A stretch of DNA of 12,456 nucleotides, taken from the NCBI GenBank assembly GCA_905373185.1, contig CAJPSE010000028.1, positions 1 to 12,456 of the forward strand, written 5' to 3'. The DNA is from an uncultured Fretibacterium sp. (GTDB taxonomy: Bacteria; Synergistota; Synergistia; Synergistales; Aminobacteriaceae). The translations under genes and the position numbers were made by a program. A model generated the notes under the pieces. The model was not told the origin of the DNA. It did no database searches and saw nothing but the letters and a program-made list of their open reading frames with translations. This document shows, piece after piece, positions 1 through 5,720 of the stretch (position 1 is its first letter; every line of letters starts with the position of its first letter).

Positions 1-923
1 TGCGTACCGCGGGGGTCAACGTGCTGGTCTGCTCGCTCTTCGTCGCAAGCGAGTACATCCCTGAGATGGCGCTGCGCGAAGCCCTGAGGCAGATAGGCAA
101 CCTCCATGCCGAGATGCGGGAGTCCCCGGGCCTCTTCGCGCTCTGCCGCACGGCCGGGGAGGCCCGGCGCGCCGTGGACGAGGGAAAGCTCGCTCTCTTC
201 CTGTCGTTCGAGGGGGTCGACCCCCTGGGCAGCGATCTTCAGCTTCTCTCCGTCTTTCACGAGCTCGGCGTGCGCCTCGTTGGGCTTACCTGGAGCCGCC
301 GAAACGCGGCGGCGGACGGCTGCCATTTTCGTCCCCTCGAGGAGGGAACGGTCGGCGGCCTGACGTCCTTCGGCGTCGCCCTTCTGAGGGAGGCCGACCG
401 GCTGGGGATGATCGTGGACGTCAGCCATCTGAACGACGTCGGGTTCCGCGATGTCCTGCGCTTCTTCAAGGGGCCCGTGATCGCCTCGCACTCCAACTGC
501 CGCGCCCTCTGCGGCGTCGTCCGCAACCTGACGGACGAGCAGATAGCGGCCCTGGCCTCCCGGGGCGGCGCCATTGGGTTAAACAATACGGTCCATTTCG
601 TGTACCCCGGTGAGGACGACAGGCCGGGGGCTCCCGAGGCCGTGGCCCCGAGGCTCCCGCCCATTCCGGAGGGGAGGCCGCGCTATGCGGGGCTGCTCGA
701 CCACGCCCGGCATATCGTCGAGGTCGCCGGAGAGGATTACGTGGGGTTGGGCCTAGACCTCTGCGAATTTGCCCTCCCAGAGGAGGAGCGCGTCCACAGC
801 GTGTTCCCCTCCTACAGGCACGTGGCACCCTTCATCGAGGCGGTCCGCCGGGAGTTCTCGCCCGGAACAGCGGACAAGCTGCTGGGGGGCAACTGGATGC
901 GCGTCCTCGAAAAACTGCGGTGA
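1..923 (+). CDS. Membrane-dipeptidase family (peptidase M19) protein, 5' end outside window
   Basis: Probable zinc metallo-dipeptidase of the renal/membrane dipeptidase family, which hydrolyses dipeptides. The frame is open from nt 3 through the left edge, so the N-terminus, including the family's first metal motif (HxD), is missing. Numbering from the GTG codon at 21: SFEG at 62-65 gives the metal-bridging Glu64; DVSH gives His136; ASHSN gives His157; Arg168 lies 11 residues after His157, as in the animal enzymes (substrate-binding Arg); VGLGLD at 241-246 gives the catalytic-site Asp. The C-terminal GGNWMRVLEK matches the usual family ending. One oddity is that the usual GxDFDG motif reads GLDLCE, so the second Asp is Cys. 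The stop codon overlaps the start of the next gene. The GTG at 21 is not the real start, because coding similarity continues upstream. The family assignment is firm; the exact substrate is unknown. Confidence 0.9.
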   Translation, partial: RTAGVNVLVCSLFVASEYIPEMALREALRQIGNLHAEMRESPGLFALCRTAGEARRAVDEGKLALFLSFEGVDPLGSDLQLLSVFHELGVRLVGLTWSRRNAAADGCHFRPLEEGTVGGLTSFGVALLREADRLGMIVDVSHLNDVGFRDVLRFFKGPVIASHSNCRALCGVVRNLTDEQIAALASRGGAIGLNNTVHFVYPGEDDRPGAPEAVAPRLPPIPEGRPRYAGLLDHARHIVEVAGEDYVGLGLDLCEFALPEEERVHSVFPSYRHVAPFIEAVRREFSPGTADKLLGGNWMRVLEKLR

Positions 924-1387
924 GGTCCCGCTGGGCGCTTGGGGGGGGGCTCGTCCTGTGGTGCGGCGCGCTCGTCCTGGCCCTGGATGCGCTGACGCCG
1001 CGGGTCTCGCTTTGTGACGATACGGGCAGGGTGCTCTGTTCCTTTCCCCTTTACCTCGGCGAGTCCTTCGAGACGGAGTACATTCACTCCGTCCAGCTGT
1101 GCCCGGTGATCGACCGTTATTATGCGGATGGTCGAAGGCTGTGGCTTTGGGAGGAGCGAACTCAGTCCACCAACGCCGGGCTCCCCACGGAGGCCCCTCC
1201 GCGAGGGCGCTTCGTGCACAATCCGCCCTGGTACCGTTACATCGGGGGAGGACGAGCCTTCGAGTCCATCGTCCTGAGGGTGGGGGACGCGCGTTTTGGA
1301 CGAAATACCCTGACCCCGCCCTCCGGTGAGGTACTGCCGCTTTTCGAGCTTTATCCGGGGCGCCGCCTGATCCTTTGTGCGCAATGA
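920..1387 (+). CDS. DUF1850 family protein
   Basis: A 155-residue protein with an N-terminal hydrophobic segment (about 4-24) that could be a signal anchor or uncleaved signal peptide. The body has the DUF1850 hallmark around residues 50-67: a (T/I)HSV motif followed by PV and an acidic/aromatic stretch, here YIHSVQLCPVIDRYY, and later a G-L-P segment. The biochemical function of DUF1850 is not known. The family is commonly encoded beside fused TRAP permeases of the TAXI type, exactly as here. The start is GTG at 920, chosen because it makes a GTGA overlap with the dipeptidase stop (920-923), typical of translational coupling. No other start fits as well. The family call is good; any functional role in TRAP transport is inferred from neighbourhood. 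Confidence 0.82.
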   Translation: MRSRWALGGGLVLWCGALVLALDALTPRVSLCDDTGRVLCSFPLYLGESFETEYIHSVQLCPVIDRYYADGRRLWLWEERTQSTNAGLPTEAPPRGRFVHNPPWYRYIGGGRAFESIVLRVGDARFGRNTLTPPSGEVLPLFELYPGRRLILCAQ

Positions 1388-1427
1388 ATCGACGGAGCCG
1401 TCCCGGTTTTGAATAACTGGACCTCCG

Positions 1428-1433
1428 AGGAGG
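1428..1433 (+). promoter_or_regulatory. Ribosome binding site deciding the TRAP permease start
   Basis: A perfect AGGAGG lies inside what would be coding sequence if the upstream in-frame TTG at 1409 were used. It sits only 2 nt before ATG 1436, too close, but 8 nt before TTG 1442, the ideal distance. TTG 1442 is therefore the best-supported start, with ATG 1436 second and TTG 1409 least likely. Confidence 0.6.
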
Positions 1434-1441
1434 GAATGTAC

Positions 1442-3397
1442 TTGGCAGAACAGATAGTGAACAACGCCCTCGGCGATATCGATGTGGAGGAGATAAAGAG
1501 GCGGTACGACAGCGAGTCCCGTTTCCGTTCCCCGTCGGACTGGACGGGGAGGATTGTCTCCGTCATTGCGGTGATGATGTCCCTGTTCCATCTCTACACG
1601 TCGGCCTTCGGCCTGCTCAAGGAGATGTGGCAGCGGCCCATTCACCTTTGTTTTGTCCTCGTCCTGGTCTTCCTTCTGTACCCCGCGACGTCCCGGAGCC
1701 CGAGGGACCGCATTCCCTGGTACGACTACCTCTGGGCGGCGGTAGGGGCCTTCGTGACGCTTTACATAGTCACTCAGTTCTACGGCCCCATGCTCGAGCG
1801 GGCCGGGATGCCGAACACCCTGGACCTGGCCGTCGGACTCCTGGGCATCGTCGTGGTCCTGGAGGCGACTCGGAGGGTCTCCAACCCCATCCTGCCCGTC
1901 ATCGTGATCGTTTTCCTCGCCTACTGCTACTTCGGGCGCTATGCCCCGTCCCTGTTCCAGCACCGCGGGTACAACTTCTACCGCATCATCAACCACATGT
2001 ACCTGGGGACCGAGGGGGTGTTCGGGACGCCCCTCGCCGTCTCCTCGACGTTCGTCTTCATGTTCATCCTGTTCGGCTCCATCGTGGAACAGACGGGGCT
2101 CGGCAGGTACATCATCGACCTGTCCATGGCGCTGGCCGGCTGGTCGGCCGGCGGCCCGGCCAAGGTCGCCGTCGTCAGCTCGGGGATCATGGGCACGATC
2201 TCGGGCTCCTCGGTCGCTAACGTCTGCACCACTGGGATGTTCACCATCCCCCTGATGAAGAGCGTGGGGTATCAACCTCATTTCGCAGGAGCCGTGGAGG
2301 CCGTCGCCTCGACCGGAGGGCAGATCATGCCGCCCGTCATGGGGGCGGCGGCCTTCATCATGGCTCAGACCATGGGGATATCCTACGTCGAGGTGGCGTT
2401 GGCCGCGGTTGTCCCCGCACTTCTCTATTACATCGCGGTCATCGTCCAGGTGCACTACGAGGCCACGCGCCTGGGGCTCGAGGGGCTGTCCCAGGACCGC
2501 TTGCCGCGCCTGTGGACGCTCCTTTTGGAACGCGGACACCTGCTGATCCCTTTGTTGCTCATCATTTGCCTTCTGGTTGCAGGGTACACCCCTTTGAAAT
2601 CGGCTTTCGTGGGAATCCTCCTGACCGTCGCCGTTTCCTATCTCAGACGCGACACGTGGCTGACTCCGGCCAAGCTTTTGGCGGGGTTGGAGAACGGCGC
2701 TCGCAGCTCCTTGGGGGTGGCCTGTGCCTGTGCGACGGTGGGGCTGATCATCGGGACGGCGACTCTGACGGGATTGGGGCTGAAGCTGGCCCACGCCATC
2801 GTTACCCTGGCGGGCGGCAGCCTGCTGCTGACCCTGATCTTCACCATGATTGCCTCGATCTTTCTGGGCATGGGGCTTCCGACGACGGCCAACTTCATCG
2901 TGACGAGCACCATGGCGGCGCCGGCCCTGATCCAGCTGGGTGTTCCCCGCATGGCGGCTTATATGTTTGTGCTCTACTTCGGCATCGCGGCGGACCTCAC
3001 GCCGCCCGTCGCCCTGGCGGCCTATGCGGGGGCGGGCATCGCCCGTGCGGATGCCTTCAAGACGGGGATGACGGCTACGAAGCTGGCCCTGGCGGGCTTC
3101 CTGGTCCCCTATATCTACGTGTTCAACCCCATGCTCGTCCTGGTGGACTTCGAGCTCCTGCCCTTCACCCTCGCCGTGACCACCGCGTTGATAGGCGTCT
3201 TTCTGTTGGGGATGTCGACGATAGGGTTCTTCAGGGCGCCGATCTCCCCGTATCTGCGCATCCTCGCCCTGGCCGGGGCCCTGGGGCTGATGATCCCAGG
3301 ATGGAAATCGGACCTGGCGGGGTTCCTCGTGCTCGCTTTGCTCTGGGGGGTCCAGTCGCGGAAGGGGAGGCGTGCGCTCAGGGCGTCCTCGGCGTGA
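1442..3397 (+). CDS. TRAP transporter fused permease (4TM/12TM, DctQM-type)
   Basis: Inner-membrane permease in which the small DctQ-like and large DctM-like TRAP subunits are fused. Such transporters use an ion gradient and a periplasmic TAXI-type binding protein to import organic acids or related solutes; no binding protein lies in this window. With the TTG 1442 start it is 651 aa. A soluble leader containing a YDSESRFR segment is followed by about four helices (roughly 35-150), then the DctM-like part. Signature segments are GTISGSS (251-257), STGGQIMPP (290-298), GMGLPTTAN (476-484) and FGIAAD/LTPPVALAAY (513-528), the paired re-entrant loop motifs of the family. It follows the dipeptidase and DUF1850 genes after 54 nt and is probably in their operon, suggesting a linked peptide-derived substrate (inference). 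Length and motifs are normal; there is no sign of damage. Confidence 0.93.
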   Translation: MAEQIVNNALGDIDVEEIKRRYDSESRFRSPSDWTGRIVSVIAVMMSLFHLYTSAFGLLKEMWQRPIHLCFVLVLVFLLYPATSRSPRDRIPWYDYLWAAVGAFVTLYIVTQFYGPMLERAGMPNTLDLAVGLLGIVVVLEATRRVSNPILPVIVIVFLAYCYFGRYAPSLFQHRGYNFYRIINHMYLGTEGVFGTPLAVSSTFVFMFILFGSIVEQTGLGRYIIDLSMALAGWSAGGPAKVAVVSSGIMGTISGSSVANVCTTGMFTIPLMKSVGYQPHFAGAVEAVASTGGQIMPPVMGAAAFIMAQTMGISYVEVALAAVVPALLYYIAVIVQVHYEATRLGLEGLSQDRLPRLWTLLLERGHLLIPLLLIICLLVAGYTPLKSAFVGILLTVAVSYLRRDTWLTPAKLLAGLENGARSSLGVACACATVGLIIGTATLTGLGLKLAHAIVTLAGGSLLLTLIFTMIASIFLGMGLPTTANFIVTSTMAAPALIQLGVPRMAAYMFVLYFGIAADLTPPVALAAYAGAGIARADAFKTGMTATKLALAGFLVPYIYVFNPMLVLVDFELLPFTLAVTTALIGVFLLGMSTIGFFRAPISPYLRILALAGALGLMIPGWKSDLAGFLVLALLWGVQSRKGRRALRASSA

Positions 3398-3471
3398 TAT
3401 CCGTGTGCCTTTAGCGAAATCGTCGGAGTATCCCCAAAGGCCTTCACCGAAAAGGGCGGCTCGTAGGCCTG

Positions 3472-3510
3472 TTCAAGCTCTTCTTGGGAAAACAGAGAAA
3501 AGAGCTGGAA
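3472..3510 (+). repeat. Imperfect inverted repeat downstream of the TRAP gene
   Basis: AGCTCTT (3476-3482) and AAGAGCT (3500-3506) are exact complements. One mismatch outward, TTC (3472-3474) pairs with GAA (3508-3510). The A-rich loop is long. It could be a transcript-end stem or chance; no T-run follows directly. Confidence 0.35.
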
Positions 3511-3521
3511 CTCATAAAAAT

Positions 3522-3545
3522 AAACCCCGCTCATGAGCGGGGTTT
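3522..3545 (+). terminator. Perfect 24-nt palindrome, probable terminator of the TRAP operon
   Basis: AAACCCCGCTCA (3522-3533) is followed immediately by its exact reverse complement TGAGCGGGGTTT (3534-3545). As RNA it folds to a GC-rich stem with A/U-rich flanks. Read on the plus strand the 3' tail is only TTTC; read on the minus strand the tail is T-rich (the complement of the A/T run at 3514-3524), so it should stop leftward transcripts at least as well. It lies 124 nt after the TRAP stop codon. Because it is fully self-complementary it could also be a protein-binding palindrome. Confidence 0.6.
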
Positions 3546-3584
3546 CAGGCTGTCGAAGAAGTGCAACAACTATAGCAAGAAGGT

Positions 3585-3614
3585 TAAGAATAGGTTAAAT
3601 AAGAATAGGTTAAA
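3585..3614 (+). repeat. 15-bp perfect tandem repeat (two copies)
   Basis: TAAGAATAGGTTAAA occurs at 3585-3599 and again at 3600-3614 with no gap. A third partial unit, AGGTTAA, precedes them at 3581-3587. The repeat abuts the surviving edge of the IS3-family transposase remnant. Confidence 0.85.
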
Positions 3615-3836
3615 ATTGCGGTAATGGACTGGTACAGCCGTTATGTGCTGTCATGGGAGTTGTCGAACACCTCGGACAGCGGATTCTGCGTGAAGGCGAA
3701 CGAGCATGAGAATGTGCCCGAATTGTAGGAAGGGCTGAAGTGGTGATTTGGATTTTATAACGGGGAGCGTTCGCACACGGCTTTACCCGGAAGGATAACC
3801 CCGCGTACCATGCATGAAAAGCGCCTAATTTCTTGA
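3612..3836 (+). pseudogene. IS3-family transposase (orfB) remnant, internally deleted
   Basis: Two pieces of an IS3-family orfB integrase-type transposase survive in one frame. The first (about 3618-3700) reads AVMDWYSRYVLSWELSNTSD and continues SGFCVKA, the strand/helix region containing an Asp typical of the rve core. The second (about 3738-3815) contains FGFYNGERSHTALPGR..P, the conserved C-terminal FYN.ERPH..L..RTP block. The roughly 100 residues that normally separate them, including the catalytic Asp-Glu segments, are missing. Stops at 3606-3608, 3726-3728 and 3744-3746 break the frame. Nothing upstream of residue AVMDW is recognisable, so the 5' half is gone too. It cannot encode an active transposase. 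The family assignment comes from recognising these motifs. Confidence 0.8.
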
Positions 3837-3887
3837 ACTTTGACCTAAACCTTATTCTCCTCTTTGGGGTCCTTGACATGGGGTCCA
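3612..3887 (+). mobile_element. Decayed IS3-family insertion sequence, right end retained
   Basis: Downstream of the transposase remnant, 3866-3887 carries GGGGTCC twice 14 nt apart, the second as ATGGGGTCCA. Read from the other strand this begins TGGACCCCAT, the TG-starting terminal inverted repeat style of IS3-family elements, so 3887 is the probable right boundary. The left end and its inverted repeat were not found. The left limit given is only where similarity begins. Base composition is AT-richer than the neighbouring genes. Confidence 0.6.
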
Positions 3888-4084
3888 CTATACCCGACGA
3901 AAAGGAGGTCGTGTTTAAAAAAACAGACCATACCCCTATCATGATCCCTTCACTTTTCCTGTCCTTTTTCTTGACTATGGTCCAAGATGAGGATCACGAT
4001 ACTCTTGACTAATTCCCGTTTAACGAGCTTTCAACTCCTATTTATGTCCGATCCTCCCTTTGCAGATCCCTTGTGTTGCTTTGA
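3888..4084. other. AT-richer intergenic stretch without a supported gene
   Basis: Between the IS remnant and the cobalt-operon promoter no protein could be supported. An AAAGGAGG at 3901-3908 followed after 2 nt by a GTG opens a 33-codon frame ending near 4012. The spacing is poor and the peptide is unrecognised. Pyrimidine-rich tracts dominate the plus strand. I see no terminator hairpin or RNA gene here. Confidence 0.4.
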
Positions 4085-4113
4085 TATACAATGTACGAAG
4101 GTGGTGTTATAAT
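4085..4113 (+). promoter_or_regulatory. Sigma-70 type promoter for the riboswitch-controlled cobalt operon
   Basis: A perfect -10 TATAAT lies at 4108-4113 with an extended -10 TG at 4105-4106. A 17-nt spacer separates it from TATACA at 4085-4090, which matches TTGACA at 4 of 6 positions. Transcription would start near 4120, just upstream of the aptamer, as expected for a riboswitch leader. Confidence 0.6.
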
Positions 4114-4149
4114 CATAAAAGTAAATACGAAGAAATTTTATCATATTTT

Positions 4150-4250
4150 GTATAGCGCCTCGTCCGTTGGGGGAAGCAGGGTGCAAATCCCGCGCGGTCC
4201 CGCCGCCGTAAAGCCGGAATGCCCGGCGGACGAGAGAGGTATCCTATCCA
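4150..4250 (+). promoter_or_regulatory. Cobalamin (B12) riboswitch aptamer
   Basis: The conserved cobalamin core is present: GGGGAAGCAGGGTGCAAATC (4170-4189) runs into CCGCGCGGTCCCGCCGCCGT (4190-4209), matching the GGGAA...GGTG.AAtCC...GC.G.CCCGCC.CtGT consensus. A stem CTCGTCCG (4159-4166) / CGGACGAG (4227-4234) encloses the core, and GCCGG (4213-4217) / CCGGC (4223-4227) forms an inner hairpin. The usual 3' B12-box wording (AGCCAGGAGACC) is not seen; GAGAGAGGTATCC stands in its place, and the aptamer is compact. It may therefore be a variant or shortened class. The outer limits are approximate. The cognate operon encodes metal uptake, the classic target of B12 repression. Confidence 0.88.
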
Positions 4251-4286
4251 CGAGCGATGGAGACGGAGCGAGTGTTGGTATGTACC

Positions 4287-4316
4287 CTCGTCGTGTCTCT
4301 CGCGGCGAGTTTTTTT
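4287..4316 (+). terminator. Riboswitch-controlled intrinsic terminator
   Basis: CTCGTCG (4287-4293) pairs with CGGCGAG (4303-4309), with one G-U pair, followed at once by seven T residues (4310-4316). It lies between the aptamer and the first gene, about 105 nt before the start codon. Its 5' arm can pair instead with GACGAG and GGTA of the aptamer's 3' side (4229-4241), giving a competing antiterminator. The expected effect is premature termination when cobalamin is bound. Confidence 0.75.
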
Positions 4317-4421
4317 GTATCTGCGTGTTTTTGTAGGCTTCGCGCTTTTCTATGGGGTGGTGCGCCGTGGGGTGCGCCGGGTGTTGGAATCGGGACGAGA
4401 TCATCGAGGAGGATGGGTATC

Positions 4422-5201
4422 ATGAAGTACGGACGTATCGTATCGGCGGCACTTTTGGCAATGGGGCTCTCGACGGCGGCTTTCGCGCACGAGCTGGTGA
4501 TGAAGCCGCAGAAGATGGATGTGGAAAAGGGCGGTACGCTTGCGGTCGAGATCCATTCGGGCCACAAGTTCATCGTCCCGGAGGAGGTGGAGAACGCCGA
4601 GCGTATCAAGGCGGGCGTCTTCAAGGACGGCAAGTTGGAGGAGGCCAAGCTGGAGCCGAACGAGAAAAATCTCTGCATCGACTTCACGGTGCCGGCGGCG
4701 GACGGTGGCTCCATGGTGATCCTCGCCAACAAGGACGGAGGCGTCTGGTGCACGACGAACGAGGGTGGCAAGTCCGGGACCCGCAAGGACCTGGAGGCCC
4801 AGGGACTGAAGGTCATGAAGGCCACTAAGAACGACAAGTTCGTCAAGGCCATCGTCAACGCCTCGAAGGACGACAAGAACTTCTCCGTGGAGACGGGGCA
4901 GCCCCTGGAGATCGTCCCGATGACGAACCCCGCGGACGCGAAGGTGGGCGAGTTTTTCGACGTCAAGATCCTGGTGGACGGAAAACCCTATTCCGGCCCC
5001 GTGTGGGCGACGTACGACGGCTTTGCGCCGTACGAGAACACCTACGCCTACGCCTCCGAGGCGGCCCAGGGCGTCGCCCATATCAAGATCACGGCGCCGG
5101 GGCTCTGGGGCGTGCGCGCCATGAAGACGGACCTGCCGGGCAAGGAGGGCGAGTACGACTCCCTCACGCGCAAGGCCTTCCTGATCTTTGAAGTGAAGTA
5201 A
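4422..5201 (+). CDS. Exported DUF4198 protein, NikK-like periplasmic component of a cobalt/nickel ECF transporter
   Basis: A 259-aa secreted protein. Residues 1-22 are a signal peptide (MKYGR, hydrophobic stretch, cleavage after AFA), so the mature protein starts at His23 (HELVMKP). Possible metal ligands include His45 and His48 in EIHSGHKF, Cys85 and Cys110, and His210. The DUF4198 pattern is clear in LEIVPMTNP (162-170) and KILVDGKPYSGPVWATYDG (182-200). Members of this family (NikK) accompany CbiM/NikM-type transporters and are thought to capture or deliver Ni or Co in the periplasm; the mechanism is unproven. The start is ATG 4422, chosen for GAGGAGG at 4406-4412 (9-nt spacing) and because it gives a correct signal peptide. 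The frame is open upstream to 4257, but that would cross the terminator. It is the first gene behind the B12 riboswitch. Confidence 0.85.
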   Translation: MKYGRIVSAALLAMGLSTAAFAHELVMKPQKMDVEKGGTLAVEIHSGHKFIVPEEVENAERIKAGVFKDGKLEEAKLEPNEKNLCIDFTVPAADGGSMVILANKDGGVWCTTNEGGKSGTRKDLEAQGLKVMKATKNDKFVKAIVNASKDDKNFSVETGQPLEIVPMTNPADAKVGEFFDVKILVDGKPYSGPVWATYDGFAPYENTYAYASEAAQGVAHIKITAPGLWGVRAMKTDLPGKEGEYDSLTRKAFLIFEVK

Positions 5202-5214
5202 GAAGTGGAGTGAG

Positions 5215-5715
5215 ATGGGAGTGAGTGAGATACCGAGTCGTCTCAGAATGGCTGTGCTCGGGCTGGCGGTCGCCGCCGGCCTGGGCCTTTTCGCGGGAAT
5301 GGCGTCGGCCCACGGCGTGGGCTACCAGGAGTCCGACCTGCGGCCGGTCGCGCTGGATTTCTTCTACTCCACGGGGGAGCTGATGAGCTACCTCAAGGCC
5401 GAGGTCTTTTCCCCGTCCGACGAGAAGATCGCCTATCAGTCCGGTCGGACCGATGCGGGCGGGCGTTTTGCCTTCGTCCCAGACAAACCCGGAAAGTGGC
5501 GGGTCGTCGTCAACGACGACGACGGGCACAGGGCCGAGGCGGAGATCGACGTGACCCAGGAGTTCATGTCGGGAGGGGCGGCAGGCGGAATCGTCCAGGA
5601 GAAGAAGGCGGCCCCCGAGGGCCTGGATCTCTACCTCCGGGCCGGGCTGGGCGTCAGCCTGCTCTTCAACATCGCGGCGTTCGTCCTCCTGTTCCGCCGC
5701 AGAAGGACGGTGTAG
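5215..5715 (+). CDS. NikL-like exported, C-terminally anchored component of the cobalt/nickel ECF transporter
   Basis: A 166-aa protein with a signal peptide ending ASA (residues 30-32), so the mature chain would start at His33 (HGVGYQ). A small beta-rich domain follows (about 40-113), with GRTDAGGRFAFVPDKPGKWR resembling a carboxypeptidase-regulatory or transthyretin-like fold. A linker leads to one transmembrane helix (about 141-160) and a basic RRRR tail at the cytoplasmic end. This architecture, and the place between a DUF4198 gene and cbiM, match NikL of the NikKMLQO systems, which replace the CbiN/NikN subunit. The start is ATG 5215, with GGAG at 5207-5210 and only a 4-nt spacing; a later ATG at 5248 would leave a shorter but still workable signal. 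It lies 13 nt after the preceding gene. Confidence 0.78.
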   Translation: MGVSEIPSRLRMAVLGLAVAAGLGLFAGMASAHGVGYQESDLRPVALDFFYSTGELMSYLKAEVFSPSDEKIAYQSGRTDAGGRFAFVPDKPGKWRVVVNDDDGHRAEAEIDVTQEFMSGGAAGGIVQEKKAAPEGLDLYLRAGLGVSLLFNIAAFVLLFRRRRTV

Positions 5716-5720
5716 GGCCC

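Noticed and set aside
812..2794. 660-codon open frame on the minus strand opposite the dipeptidase, DUF1850 and TRAP genes
   Set aside because: It lies antisense to three convincing genes, and its predicted protein is rich in Arg, Gly, Asp, His and Pro with no domain. This is typical of a GC-driven mirror frame.
3115..3534. 139-codon minus-strand frame starting inside the palindrome at the TRAP gene end
   Set aside because: Most of it is antisense to the TRAP C-terminus, it has no ribosome site, and the product is unrecognised.
3760..3830. Possible tRNA-like or structured RNA in the GC-richer patch
   Set aside because: No cloverleaf pairing or T-loop consensus was found, and the patch translates as the transposase C-terminal block.
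3873..3894. TTGACA followed by TATACC as a promoter
   Set aside because: The hexamers are only 10 nt apart, and the region is the terminal repeat of the IS3 remnant.
3911..4012. Small 33-codon frame after AAAGGAGG
   Set aside because: The ribosome site is only 2 nt from the GTG, the peptide is unrecognised, and the surrounding DNA is insertion-sequence debris.
4257..4421. In-frame upstream extension of the DUF4198 gene
   Set aside because: It would translate through the riboswitch terminator and place a second hydrophobic stretch before a perfectly good signal peptide. The RBS at 4406-4412 supports ATG 4422.
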